This document shows positions 26,701 through 35,605 of a stretch of DNA of 64,000 nt, in pieces. The translations under genes and the position numbers were made by a program. This DNA comes from JBPCQA01 sp050998615. Lineage in GTDB: Bacteria > Actinomycetota > Actinomycetes > Propionibacteriales > Nocardioidaceae. The notes under the pieces were generated by a model. The model saw only the letters and a list, made by a program, of their open reading frames with translations, was not told the DNA's origin and made no database searches. The stretch's first letter is position 1, and each line of letters starts with the position of its first letter. The DNA lies in contig JBPCQA010000021.1 of NCBI GenBank assembly GCA_050998615.1, positions 1 to 64,000 of the forward strand, given 5' to 3'.

Positions 26701-27957
26701 TCATGGCGCCGGGTGCGCGCCGTCATAGCCGAGGAAGTGCCGCTCGCGACTCGCCGCGACGAGCACCCCCACCAGGCAGGCCAGCCCACCACCGCCCAAC
26801 GCAATCGTCGGTGTCGCCAACGCCGCGGTCGAGCCCATCAGGAAGTCCCCCATCCGCGGTCCACCGGCCACCACAACCGTGAACACCCCCTGCAGCCTGC
26901 CCCTCAGGTTGTCCGGCGCCGCGACCTGCAGGATCGTCGAACGGTACGCCGAGCTGACCATGTCGGCGGCACCACTGGCCGCCAAGAAGAGAACGCCAAG
27001 CCAGAGCGTGCGGGTGATGCCGAACGCGGCCACCGCGGCGCCGTACGTCATCACCGCGACGGCAATCGCGACCCCCTGCTTGCGCACCTTGCTCACCCAA
27101 CCCGAGAACGTGAACGCGACAAGGGCCCCGATGGCGGGTGCGGCTTGCAGCAGGCCCACGGTTCGAACTCCGCCGCCGAAGAACCCGCCCGCCACCGCAG
27201 GGAACAGCGCACGCGGCTGCGCGAACACCATCGCGCACAGATCGAGGATGAACGTCATCCGGATGTTTCGGGCGTTGGCAAGGAAGCGGAACCCTTCGAT
27301 CACCGACCGCAGCCCTGGCCGGGTCGCTGCGCTGCCCACCAGCGGCTGCGGCGGAATCGGCGGCAATCGAAACAGCGCGTACAGGGCGGCCAGGAACGTC
27401 ACGGCGTCGATCGCGTATGCGACCTGGTAGCCGCCGGCGCTAATCGCCAGCGCCCCAAGCAACGGGCCAGTGGTGAATCCGAGGTTGAATGACGCCATGT
27501 TGAGCGCGTTGGCCGCCGGTAGCAGGTCAGCCCGGATCAGCCGAGGAATGATCGAGGTGCGGGTCGGGCTGTTGACTGCGTAGCACGCCGACTGCAAGGC
27601 CACGATCCCGTAGAGTATCGCCACCGACTTCAGGTCGAGAGCCGCCTGGGTGACAAGTGTCAGCGACAGGATCCACAGCCCCGCAGACGAAACGAGCGCC
27701 AGCTTTCGGCGGTCGACAGCGTCGGCGAAGGCACCGCCGTACAAGCCGAACGTGATCAGCGGGAACAGCGAGAACAGCCCCACCAAACCGACCGAAAACG
27801 TGGAGTGGGTCAAGGCGTAGACCTGGATCGCGATCGTCACCGCGGTCATCTGCTGACCGAGCTGGGAAACCGTGCTGCCCAGCCACAGTCGCCGGTAGTC
27901 CAGTGACACCTGAAGCGGCCGCACATCCGTCAGCACCCGGCTCAGCGCGCGACCCAC
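26701..27957 (-). CDS. MFS transporter, EntS/MFS_3-like
   Basis: This 418-residue protein has 12 predicted helices, including QVSLDYRRLWLGSTVSQLGQQM before TM1 and a cytoplasmic GAFADAVDRRKLALVS loop. The MFS_3 group includes the enterobactin exporter EntS and macrolide pumps. A GTG at 27957 starts it. It lies downstream of the hotdog-like gene (convergent) and is divergent from the short ORF/RNA candidate and pdxH. Confidence 0.87.
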   Translation of the reverse strand: MGRALSRVLTDVRPLQVSLDYRRLWLGSTVSQLGQQMTAVTIAIQVYALTHSTFSVGLVGLFSLFPLITFGLYGGAFADAVDRRKLALVSSAGLWILSLTLVTQAALDLKSVAILYGIVALQSACYAVNSPTRTSIIPRLIRADLLPAANALNMASFNLGFTTGPLLGALAISAGGYQVAYAIDAVTFLAALYALFRLPPIPPQPLVGSAATRPGLRSVIEGFRFLANARNIRMTFILDLCAMVFAQPRALFPAVAGGFFGGGVRTVGLLQAAPAIGALVAFTFSGWVSKVRKQGVAIAVAVMTYGAAVAAFGITRTLWLGVLFLAASGAADMVSSAYRSTILQVAAPDNLRGRLQGVFTVVVAGGPRMGDFLMGSTAALATPTIALGGGGLACLVGVLVAASRERHFLGYDGAHPAP

Positions 27958-28048
27958 CGGGACACCCTAGTGTGAGGCACAAACCTCTTGTCTGCTGGTA
28001 CGCCGCGACGTACGGTGTAGCCACACATGAAGGGAGGTGGTCCAACAG

Positions 28049-28087
28049 ATGTGTCCTGAACGGACTTGTGAGGTGGCTAGCCGCTAG
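28049..28087 (+). other. Short ORF (12 codons plus stop) upstream of pdxH
   Basis: ATG 28049 opens MCPERTCEVASR followed by TAG. A strong ribosome site GGGAGG (28032-28037) lies 11 nt upstream, unusual for a random short frame. It has two cysteines and no homology to a named leader peptide that I know. A predicted folded RNA element begins 46 nt after its stop, and pdxH starts at 28279. It could be a leader peptide or an accidental ORF within a conserved RNA. Confidence 0.4.
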
Positions 28088-28133
28088 GCGGTCCCAAACA
28101 CTTGGACGGCGTAGCGAATCCACGTTAGCTACC

Positions 28134-28197
28134 CGAGCCCGCGGGCGCTGGACAGTCCATCCAGCCGTGGCAATGCCACGACCAGCCCGCGGGCTCG
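28134..28197 (+). ncRNA. Candidate structured RNA (three-way junction) upstream of pdxH
   Basis: The 13-nt arms at 28134-28146 and 28185-28197 are perfectly complementary. They enclose two further perfect 6-bp hairpins: 28147-28152 with 28160-28165 (7-nt loop) and 28166-28171 with 28175-28180 (AAT loop). Only four nucleotides (ACCA, 28181-28184) stay unpaired at the junction. Upstream of pdxH on the plus strand, it could be a cis-regulatory leader or a separate small RNA. The outer arm is itself partly palindromic, so alternative folds exist. I could not match it to a named riboswitch. Confidence 0.45.
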
Positions 28198-28278
28198 CCG
28201 TTGCCCTCATCCATTTCCCCGGTGGTGAAGGAGCGAGCGTCTCCTAGGGTGGTGGCGGCAACCAGTAGTGTCACGGCC

Positions 28279-28935
28279 ATGACCACTCCGCAACCCGGCG
28301 ACGTCGCCAGTTGGCGCCGGGAGTACGAAGCTCGCGGTCTCACCGAAGGGGAGTTGGGCCGCGACCCGATCGCGGCGTTCATCGGCTGGCTGGCCGATGC
28401 CGAGGTTGCGGGGGTGTATGAGCCGAATGCCATGGTGGTGGCCACCGCGGCCGGAAATGCGCCGTCGGCGCGGATGGTGCTGCTCAAGGCGGTCGACGAG
28501 CGTGGTCTCGTCTTCCACACCAACTACCGCTCACGCAAGGCGGTCGAGCTGACCGCGAATCCCGCTTGTGCGCTGCTGTTTGCGTGGCACCCGCTGGAGC
28601 GGCAGGTCCGTTTCGAGGGCACTACCGAGCGGGTCGAGCCAGCGGAGTCCGACGCCTACTTCGCCACCAGGCCGAGGGGATCGCAGCTTGGCGCCTGGGC
28701 GTCACCGCAGTCCGAGCCGGTGCCCGGACGGCAATACCTTCAGGACCGCTATCAACACGAGACGGACAGGTTCGCCAACAGCGAACAGGTGCCGCGGCCA
28801 CCGCACTGGGGCGGGATGTTGGTGCGCCCGCACTCGGTTGAGTTCTGGCAGGGCAGGCCCGGCCGAATGCATGACCGGATCCGGTTCGAACGTGCCGACG
28901 CCACCACCTGGGTGATCGATCGGCTGGCGCCGTGA
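28279..28935 (+). CDS. pdxH: Pyridoxamine 5'-phosphate oxidase
   Basis: This 218-residue FMN enzyme oxidises pyridoxine/pyridoxamine 5'-phosphate to PLP. It has SARMVLLKAVDERGLVFHTN, then YRSRKAVELTANP, PLERQVRFEGTTERV and the C-terminal DPxH-like GRMHDRIRFERADATTW, which is diagnostic. The end has the Arg-rich WVIDRLAP substrate region. ATG 28279 is the only start that gives the family N-terminus. PLP is the cofactor of SerC encoded 1.3 kb downstream. Confidence 0.95.
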   Translation: MTTPQPGDVASWRREYEARGLTEGELGRDPIAAFIGWLADAEVAGVYEPNAMVVATAAGNAPSARMVLLKAVDERGLVFHTNYRSRKAVELTANPACALLFAWHPLERQVRFEGTTERVEPAESDAYFATRPRGSQLGAWASPQSEPVPGRQYLQDRYQHETDRFANSEQVPRPPHWGGMLVRPHSVEFWQGRPGRMHDRIRFERADATTWVIDRLAP

Positions 28936-29087
28936 CCGTGCTCTGTCGGCTGCGCACCCGAGAACGGCTCGGAACCCCCCGTTTGGCCGCCACCGTCGGG
29001 CAGATCAGACTGAGCACATCAGAGTCCGCACAGCACAAAGTGGCGCAGGAAGTGCCGGGCTCGCCCCCTGAAGAACAGGAGCCGTAC

Positions 29088-30218
29088 ATGGTCGAAGTGC
29101 AACACGGGCTGGAGGGCGTGATCGCCTTCGAGACCGAGATCGCCGAGCCGGACAAGGCAGGGTCTGCGCTGCGATACCGCGGCGTCGACATCGAAGACCT
29201 GGTCGGTCGGGTGCCGTTCGGCCACATCTGGGGTCTGCTCGTCGACGGCAGTTACGATCCCGGTTTGCCACCGGCGGAGCCTTACCCGATTCCGGTGCAT
29301 TCCGGTGACATCCGGGTCGACGTACAGAGCGCGATCGCGATGATCGCCCCCGCCTGGGGCATGCGCCCGCTCTACGACATCAGCAACGAGGAGGCGCGCG
29401 ACGACCTGGCGCGGACCGCGGTGATGATCTTGTCGTACGTCGCCCAGGCCGCGCGTGGTCTCGGGTTGCCGATGGTTCCGCAGCGCGAGATCGACCAGGC
29501 CGCCACGATCACCGAGCGCTTCATGCGCCGCTGGCGCGGCGAGCCCGATCCCAAGCATGTCAAGGCAGTCGACGCCTACTGGGCTTCGGCCGCAGAGCAC
29601 GGCATGAACGCCTCGACGTTCACCGCCCGAGTGGTCGCCTCTACCGGCGCCGACGTGGCCGCGAGTCTGTCCGCTGCCGTGGGCGCGATGTCCGGGCCGC
29701 TGCACGGCGGCGCACCTGCACGGGTGCTCCACATGATCGAGGAGGTGGAGCGCCGTGGCGATGCCGTGGGGTATGTCAAGGAGCTGCTCGACCACGGTGA
29801 TCGGCTGATGGGGTTCGGCCATCGGGTCTACCGGGCCGAAGACCCCCGAGCCCGGGTGCTGCGTCGCACCGCTCACGAGTTGGGCGCGCCTCGCTACGAG
29901 GTGGCTGTCGCCTTGGAGCAGGCCGCGCTGGCGGAGCTTCGCGCCCGTCGCCCTGATCGGGTGCTGGAAACAAATGTGGAGTTTTGGGCGGCAATCATGC
30001 TCGACTTCGCCGAGGTTCCCCCGCACATGTTCACGTCGATGTTCACCTGTGCTCGCACCGCCGGGTGGAGTGCTCACATCTTGGAGCAGAAGAAGACCGG
30101 GCGGCTGATCCGCCCCTCCGCCCATTACGTCGGCCCTGCCTCGCGCAACCCGAACACAGTCGAGGGCTGGGACCCGGCATGGGCTCAGCCGCTCCAACCC
30201 GACGCGTTGACCCGGTAG
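29088..30218 (+). CDS. citA: Citrate synthase 2
   Basis: This 376-residue protein condenses oxaloacetate and acetyl-CoA. The catalytic His residues are in SGPLHGGAPARV and GFGHRVYRAEDPRA, and Asp is in MLDFAEVPPHMFTS. The shorter length and VEVQHGLEGVIAFETEIAEP start fit the actinobacterial CitA/citrate synthase 2 type, distinct from GltA. I chose ATG 29088 (SD CAGGAG 6 nt upstream); the upstream in-frame part is a 52-codon leader. SerC follows after 12 nt. Confidence 0.94.
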   Translation: MVEVQHGLEGVIAFETEIAEPDKAGSALRYRGVDIEDLVGRVPFGHIWGLLVDGSYDPGLPPAEPYPIPVHSGDIRVDVQSAIAMIAPAWGMRPLYDISNEEARDDLARTAVMILSYVAQAARGLGLPMVPQREIDQAATITERFMRRWRGEPDPKHVKAVDAYWASAAEHGMNASTFTARVVASTGADVAASLSAAVGAMSGPLHGGAPARVLHMIEEVERRGDAVGYVKELLDHGDRLMGFGHRVYRAEDPRARVLRRTAHELGAPRYEVAVALEQAALAELRARRPDRVLETNVEFWAAIMLDFAEVPPHMFTSMFTCARTAGWSAHILEQKKTGRLIRPSAHYVGPASRNPNTVEGWDPAWAQPLQPDALTR

Positions 30219-30230
30219 CGGGGAGCCACC

Positions 30231-31352
30231 ATGCCAGACCTGCGGATCCCGGCCGGGCTGCTGCCGTCCGACGGCCGTTTCGGCGCCGGACCGAGCAAAG
30301 TGCGGGTCCAGGCTCTGAACGCACTCGCGCGGACGGGGTCGACGTACCTTGGCACCTCTCATCGACGCGACCCGGTCAAGAATGTCGTGGCCCGGGTCCG
30401 AGCGGGCATCGGTCAGCTCTTCTCGATGCCCGACGGATATCAGATCGTGCTCGGCAACGGCGGGGCCACGGCCTTTTGGGACATCGCTGCGTGCTGCCTC
30501 ATTCGGCGCAAGAGCCAGCACCTGTCGTTCGGGGAGTTCTCGGCCAAGTTCGCGGCGACGGTCAGCGCTGCACCGTTCCTCGACGCGCCAACCGTGATCT
30601 CGTCGGCGGCCGGCACCCGGGCTGACCCGCGAGCCGAAGAAGGAGTCGATGTCTACGCGTGGGTGCACAACGAGACGTCGACGGGTGTCATGGCGCCGGT
30701 CACCCGCGTCTTGGCCGCTGCCGACGACGCGTTGATGCTGATCGACGCGACCTCAGGGGCGGGAGGTCTGCCGGTCGACATTGCCGAGACAGACGCCTAC
30801 TACTTCGCCCCCCAGAAGTGCTTCGCCGCAGACGGCGGCCTCTGGCTGGCGTTGCTGTCACCGCGGGCCATCGAGCGGGTTGGCGCCATCAGGACCACCC
30901 CACGGTGGATACCGGCCATCCTCGACCTGCAAACCGCAGTCGACAACTCCGCGCTCAACCAGACCTACAACACGCCGTCCCTCGCGACGCTGTTCTTGCT
31001 TGCCGAGCAGACCGACTGGATTAACAACCTGGGTGGGCTGTCTGGTGCTGTCGCTCGTACGACGAATTCCTCCACCCGCCTCTACACCTGGGCCGAGAAG
31101 TCCGAATACGCCACCCCGTTCGTTGCGGAGCCGAACGACAGGTCGTTGGTGATCGGCACGATCGACTTCGACGGCTCGGTTGACGCGATGGCGGTCGCGC
31201 AGACGCTGCGCCGTAACGGGATCGTTGACGTCGAGCCCTACCGCAAGCTCGGACGTAACCAGCTGCGGGTTGCGATGTTCCCGGCGATCGACCCCGCGGA
31301 CGTCGACGCGCTGACGAACTGCATCGACTGGACCGTCGCTCAGCTGACCTGA
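30231..31352 (+). CDS. serC: Phosphoserine aminotransferase, actinobacterial type
   Basis: This 373-residue PLP enzyme makes 3-phosphoserine from 3-phosphohydroxypyruvate. It starts RIPAGLLPSDGRFGAGPSKV and has the substrate loop GTSHRRDPVKNV. The PLP lysine is in YYFAPQKCFAADGG (near residue 196), and YNTPSLATLFLL follows. This is the mycobacterial-type SerC. It overlaps nothing but lies 12 nt after citA, so the two probably share a transcript. Confidence 0.95.
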   Translation: MPDLRIPAGLLPSDGRFGAGPSKVRVQALNALARTGSTYLGTSHRRDPVKNVVARVRAGIGQLFSMPDGYQIVLGNGGATAFWDIAACCLIRRKSQHLSFGEFSAKFAATVSAAPFLDAPTVISSAAGTRADPRAEEGVDVYAWVHNETSTGVMAPVTRVLAAADDALMLIDATSGAGGLPVDIAETDAYYFAPQKCFAADGGLWLALLSPRAIERVGAIRTTPRWIPAILDLQTAVDNSALNQTYNTPSLATLFLLAEQTDWINNLGGLSGAVARTTNSSTRLYTWAEKSEYATPFVAEPNDRSLVIGTIDFDGSVDAMAVAQTLRRNGIVDVEPYRKLGRNQLRVAMFPAIDPADVDALTNCIDWTVAQLT

Positions 31353-31357
31353 AGAGC

Positions 31358-31409
31358 CGACTTGTCCGAACCACAGCGGGTTACTGTCCTCGCAGAGTCG
31401 GAGAACTAG
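31358..31409 (-). repeat. Dispersed dyad element, copy 1
   Basis: Read on the minus strand, AGTTCTCCGACTCTGC is followed after about 21 nt by TTCGGACAAGTCGG. This matches the elements at 48231 and 60225 (consensus ACTTGTCCGACTCTGC...TTCGGACAAGTC). It sits directly after the serC stop in a convergent intergenic region. Confidence 0.65.
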
Positions 31410-31426
31410 CGATCCTTGGTCGCTAG
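31406..31426. terminator. Hairpin between convergent serC and the F420-type oxidoreductase gene
   Basis: CTAGCGA (31406-31412) and TCGCTAG (31420-31426) pair perfectly around a 7-nt loop. It lies between two converging genes and could terminate both. No T-tract follows. Confidence 0.55.
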
Positions 31427-31440
31427 AGCGGGGGAGCGCG

Positions 31441-32448
31441 TCAGCGGGCAGCCTCGCGTAGCGCAGGCAGCAACTCGGATTCGGCGAAGTCGAGGAACTC
31501 GCGTTTCCGCTCGTCGCCGACCTGCACCAGCGCGATGTCGGTGAAACCCGCGTCCCAGAAGGCCCGCACCGAGTCGACCATCGGTTGGACGTCGGGCCCA
31601 CATGCGATCGCCTCCGCCACATCCTCCGGCCGGACAAACTGGCTGGCCGCCGCAAACCCGGCCGTTCCGGGCAACTCGGCGTTGACCTTCCAGCCACTCC
31701 CGAACCAGCGAAACTGCGCATGCGAACGTTCGACGGCTGCGTCCTTGTCCGGATCCCAGCACACCGGAATCTGGCCGATCTTGCGACATGGTGTCGACGC
31801 CGCCGCATCCCAACTCCGCACGAGATCCGCGTCCGGCTCGACCGCGATCATCGCATCCGCCCGCGGTGCGAACGCGTCGACACCCTGGCTCCCCGACACC
31901 GCCACCGCGATCGGCAGCCGCTGCTCGGGAAGATCCCACAGCCGCGCCGAATCGACCCGGAAGTGCTGGCCGGCAAAGTTCACGTAGTGACCGGCAAGGA
32001 GATCGGTGATGATCGTCAACGCCTCGCCGAACATCTCGTGACGCACGTTGACCGGCGGCCAGCCCCGACCGATGACGTGTTCGTTGAGGTTCTCTCCGGC
32101 ACCCAGGCCCAAGACGAAACGATTGTCGGACAGCAGCCCGATCGTGGCCGCCTTCTGGGCGACGACGGCTGGGTGGTAGCGCATCAGCGGGCAGGTCACA
32201 TACGTCATCAACTCCACCCGTTCGGTCACCTGGGTCACCGCGCCGAGCATGCTCCACGCATAGCCCGCGTGGCCCTGCTCGTCGAGCCAGGGGAAGTAGT
32301 GGTCACTGGTGACCTCGAAGTCGAATCCGGCCCGTTCCGCCCGGGCTGCGTATCCGACCAGCTCACGCGGTCCGGACTGTTCGGTCATCAGCGTGTAGCC
32401 GAATCTGGTCTCGCTCGTCTGCCCCGGCCGCCCCGCGGTCTCCGTCAT
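31441..32448 (-). CDS. LLM-class F420-dependent oxidoreductase (TIGR03557-like)
   Basis: This 335-residue luciferase-like monooxygenase-fold protein has RFGYTLMTEQSGPRELVGYA, then FDFEVTSDHYFPWLDEQGHA and FVLGLGAGENLNEHVIGRGW. The SDHYFPWLDEQGHAGYAWS segment is typical of TIGR03557, a family related to F420-dependent glucose-6-phosphate dehydrogenase. It probably uses coenzyme F420, though the substrate is unknown. It is monocistronic, with ATG 32448 and an SD-like GAGGCGAC. Confidence 0.88.
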   Translation of the reverse strand: MTETAGRPGQTSETRFGYTLMTEQSGPRELVGYAARAERAGFDFEVTSDHYFPWLDEQGHAGYAWSMLGAVTQVTERVELMTYVTCPLMRYHPAVVAQKAATIGLLSDNRFVLGLGAGENLNEHVIGRGWPPVNVRHEMFGEALTIITDLLAGHYVNFAGQHFRVDSARLWDLPEQRLPIAVAVSGSQGVDAFAPRADAMIAVEPDADLVRSWDAAASTPCRKIGQIPVCWDPDKDAAVERSHAQFRWFGSGWKVNAELPGTAGFAAASQFVRPEDVAEAIACGPDVQPMVDSVRAFWDAGFTDIALVQVGDERKREFLDFAESELLPALREAAR

Positions 32449-32514
32449 GTCGCCTCCTCGTCGAGTGTTCCGGGGATGTACCCACTCTGGACCGCGGTCT
32501 ACTGTCGATTACCG

Positions 32515-32868
32515 CGACCTCAGGCAGAAGATCAGCTCGCACTCAACAAGAGGGCCAGGACGTTGTCCAGCGGCCGTCCTACGCTGACCGAGCGGGCCGG
32601 CGCGATCGGCGCCCGGCTGGAGCCGGTACCCATCCCGTGGGACCGCTGCGACGGCAACTTCCCCTCCTACTGGCGGCGGCCGGAGGCGTATCTGAATGAG
32701 CAGGTCCGGCGCGCAGTGTCGGTGTGGCACCAGGTCGGCCCGGCAGTTGAGGAGCGGGTCGTGCGCGAGCTGTGTGCTGATCTCGAATCGGGCCGGTGGG
32801 CCGCGCGCAACCAGGAACTGCTCGACCTGGACGAGATTGACCTCGGCGGCAGGCTCCTTATCGCCTGA
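32515..32868 (+). pseudogene. SAM-dependent methyltransferase C-terminal remnant
   Basis: The plus strand encodes ARLEPVPIPWDRCDGNFPSY, WRRPEAYLNEQVRRAVSVWH and WAARNQELLDLDEIDLGGRL, the C-terminal part of a class I methyltransferase family common in actinobacteria. No SAM-binding N-terminal domain or start codon precedes it; the upstream sequence belongs to the opposite-strand oxidoreductase. It is a truncated leftover. Confidence 0.6.
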
Positions 32869-32962
32869 TAGAGGCATGGCAGCAGCCAGCCACCAGAACG
32901 CAGCCAGCTGGGATGCGAGGGGCCGCGAGCCCGGCGACTCCCTACCTGCGCGGGCTCTTACC

Positions 32963-34225
32963 TCACGGGTTGCGCGCCTGGAGAACGGGGAAGTCCGCGC
33001 TCAACCGCACCGCCAGCGCCGGCGCTACCTGCCACGTCGACACCAGGCCCCGATACGCATCGACGGCGTCCTCGGCCGGTGGCATCGGTGGCTGACCCGG
33101 AGGTGACGTCTTGACCGCGCGGATAAGCGCGTTGCGGGGCGTGTGCGCCGAGTTGACGAACTCGATCACGTCAACCCGGTAGCCGCACAACCGAAGGATC
33201 GCGGCGCGGAATGCGTCGGTGAGCACGTCGGCGAAGCGCTCTTTCAAGATGCCGTGTCGGGTGATCAGCCGGTATTCGGCCGGCACGACCGCCGCACGGA
33301 GTTGGCGGGAGATGTCGTGGTGACAGCACGGAGCCGCCACGATCACCGGCGCGTCCCATCCGACGGCTCGGGCGAGCGCGTCATCAGTTGCCGTGTCGCA
33401 GGCATGCAGCGCCATCACCAAGTCCGGGCGAGCGTCGAGCGCGGCCTCTCTTATCGTGTCCTGCCTGAACTCCAGCTGATTGGTCATGCCGAGATCGCCG
33501 GCGACCTGGGCGTTGTGGGCACGCGATTGCGCCTTCACGTCGACGCCGATCGCCTGCACCGGCAGGCGCTTGACCTCGATCAGATAGCGGACCGTGGCGA
33601 ACGTAAGGTAGGCGTTTCCACAGCCGAGGTCGACAAGCCGCAGCGGCCGATCCGGCGACAGCTCGGCGCCGGGGCCTAGCCTGACTGCATCTTCGATGAG
33701 TGGGTCGACGGCCGCCAGCAAGTCTTGGACCTGACGAAACTTCGCCATCCGAGTGGGCTTGACCTGACCGTCAGCCGTGGTGATGCCCAGCGACGCGAAC
33801 ATCGGGTCGGACTCGTCGAGTATGCGACGTTTGGTTCGGTCGTGGCCGTGGTTCGGCTCGCGCAGTTCGCCTGCTGGTCTGCGGCTGCGGTGCAGCAGGG
33901 CGCGGCCCTTCTTGGTGACTCTCAGCTGCAGTATCTCGGTCGCCGTCTCGACGTGCCAGTTGGCGTATGGCTGGCTCAGCAACTCCTCGACGGCGTTGTG
34001 CGCCGGGGGGCCGACTTCGACGTTGCGGATGTGGGCCTGGGTTTCGTCGTACGACGTTATCTGCAGCCTGCGACCACCGGACACGTCGACGTACCGCAGC
34101 TCGACGCGTCGAAACTGCACGGCAACGTTGCGCTGCCGGCCGCTCGCGACCGCCCTGACCAACGAGGTGTCATCGACCAGCAGCTCGTGCACCTGCCGCA
34201 GCTCAGCCGGGCTCGCAGCCGTCAT
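32963..34225 (-). CDS. Class I SAM-dependent methyltransferase
   Basis: This 420-residue protein has the SAM-binding motif LRLVDLGCGNAYLTFATVRY, then ALHACDTATDDALARAV, then APCCHHDISRQLRAAVVPAE. The CNAY-type motif I and paired Cys-Cys-His-His region match the Methyltransf_32/METTL25-like family, some members of which modify RNA. The N-terminal 150 residues form an accessory domain. It follows a 31-residue membrane peptide gene with an ATGA overlap, so the two are co-translated. Confidence 0.87.
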   Translation of the reverse strand: MTAASPAELRQVHELLVDDTSLVRAVASGRQRNVAVQFRRVELRYVDVSGGRRLQITSYDETQAHIRNVEVGPPAHNAVEELLSQPYANWHVETATEILQLRVTKKGRALLHRSRRPAGELREPNHGHDRTKRRILDESDPMFASLGITTADGQVKPTRMAKFRQVQDLLAAVDPLIEDAVRLGPGAELSPDRPLRLVDLGCGNAYLTFATVRYLIEVKRLPVQAIGVDVKAQSRAHNAQVAGDLGMTNQLEFRQDTIREAALDARPDLVMALHACDTATDDALARAVGWDAPVIVAAPCCHHDISRQLRAAVVPAEYRLITRHGILKERFADVLTDAFRAAILRLCGYRVDVIEFVNSAHTPRNALIRAVKTSPPGQPPMPPAEDAVDAYRGLVSTWQVAPALAVRLSADFPVLQARNP

Positions 34226-34317
34226 TTGGCAGCTCGCACGAGAGCCGACACCACCACAATGAGCAGGAGCAAGGCCAACGCCGCGGGAATGATCAAGCGG
34301 CGGTAGCGCGGGTTCAT
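34222..34317 (-). CDS. 31-residue single-helix membrane peptide
   Basis: ATG 34317 encodes MNPRYRRLIIPAALALLLLI, then VVVSALVRAAK, one hydrophobic helix with a positively charged N-terminus. The stop overlaps the methyltransferase start (ATGA, 34222-34225), so the methyltransferase would be translationally coupled. It could anchor the enzyme at the membrane, which is inference. The ORF is too short for routine gene callers. Confidence 0.6.
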   Translation of the reverse strand: MNPRYRRLIIPAALALLLLIVVVSALVRAAK

Positions 34318-34348
34318 GTGCGCGAGGCTACCTGGCGGAGAGCGCCTC

Positions 34349-35605
34349 TTAGGCAGCCATCCTGTTGGGACGCAACGACAGGTCGTGTACGTCGATGTGC
34401 TCGGTCCTGATCAACCAGACAGTCGCGGCCACGACCGCGATCAGGGTGCCGGCGCCGCCGCCAATCAGGGTCCAGCGCGCTCCAAACGTCTGGCCGACCC
34501 ACCCCACGATCGGTGCTCCGAACGGTGTGCCGCCCATGAAGATCATCATGTACAGCGCCATTACCCGACCACGAAGCTCCGGGGAAACCGTGAGCTGCAC
34601 GATCGTCTGCAACGAGTTGAGCAAGGTCAAGGCGGAAATCCCCACCACCGGCAGCCAGCAGGCGAATGCCCAATAGGTGGGCATCAGCCCGGCCACGATC
34701 TCGGAGGTGGAGAACGCGACTCCAGTGAGCACCAAGAAGACCCGCCGCGGGTAGCCGCGCCGCGCGGAACCCAACGCCCCGGCCAGTGAGCCGATCGCCA
34801 TCACCGACCCCAACAGACCGTATTCGCCGGCGCCCTTGTGGAACGTGCCGGTCGCGATCAGCGCCGTCGTCATCTGGAAGTTCATCCCGAACGTGCCGGT
34901 GAAGAAGGCGACGATGAACACGAACATCAGATCAGGGCTATTGCGGACATACCGTACGCCGTCGCGCAACGCGCCCTTCGCGCGAGCGACGACTGGTGGG
35001 GTGCTGAGCTCGGACCCGCGCATCACCCGCAACGAGAAGATCACCGCCAGATAGCTGATCGCGTTGATCGAGATCACCCAACCTGTAGCGGTGACTCCAG
35101 AGCCGAGCGCTGCAATCAGCAACCCTGCCAAACCGGGGCCGACGATACGACCGAGATTAAAGGATGCCGAGTTGAGCCCTACCGCGTTCGGCAGGTAGTC
35201 GCGGCCCACCATCTCGACCACGAAAGACTGCCGGGCGGGTGAGTCGAACGCCGTACCGACACCGAACAACAGCGCGAGGAGATACACATGCCAGGCTTGG
35301 GCGACACCTGTCACCGCGAGCACGCCCAGGAGTCCCGCACTGACCGCGAGAGAAGCCTGGGTCAACGCCAGCAGGCGGCGCTTCGCGTACCGGTCGGCGA
35401 TCAGCCCCGCGAACGGCGTGACGAGCAAGAACGGCAAGAACTGCAGTCCGGTGGTCAGACCAAGAGCGCTGCCCGAGTGCGTGAGCTGCAAGACCAGCCA
35501 GTCTTGGGCGACTCGCTGCATCCAGGTGCCGGTGTTGCTGACCAAACCGCCCATTGCGTAGAGCCGGTAGTTGCGGACGGCCAAGGCCTGGAACGTGGGA
35601 CTCAT
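34349..35605 (-). CDS. MFS transporter under MarR control
   Basis: This 418-residue MFS_3-type protein has 12 helices, a GTWMQRVAQDWLVLQLTHSG motif between TM1 and TM2, and GLIADRYAKRRLLALTQ as motif A. Its start overlaps the stop of the preceding MarR gene (ATGA, 35602-35605), so the pair is an operon. Probably an exporter of a toxic small molecule that is also the MarR ligand. Confidence 0.9.
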   Translation of the reverse strand: MSPTFQALAVRNYRLYAMGGLVSNTGTWMQRVAQDWLVLQLTHSGSALGLTTGLQFLPFLLVTPFAGLIADRYAKRRLLALTQASLAVSAGLLGVLAVTGVAQAWHVYLLALLFGVGTAFDSPARQSFVVEMVGRDYLPNAVGLNSASFNLGRIVGPGLAGLLIAALGSGVTATGWVISINAISYLAVIFSLRVMRGSELSTPPVVARAKGALRDGVRYVRNSPDLMFVFIVAFFTGTFGMNFQMTTALIATGTFHKGAGEYGLLGSVMAIGSLAGALGSARRGYPRRVFLVLTGVAFSTSEIVAGLMPTYWAFACWLPVVGISALTLLNSLQTIVQLTVSPELRGRVMALYMMIFMGGTPFGAPIVGWVGQTFGARWTLIGGGAGTLIAVVAATVWLIRTEHIDVHDLSLRPNRMAA

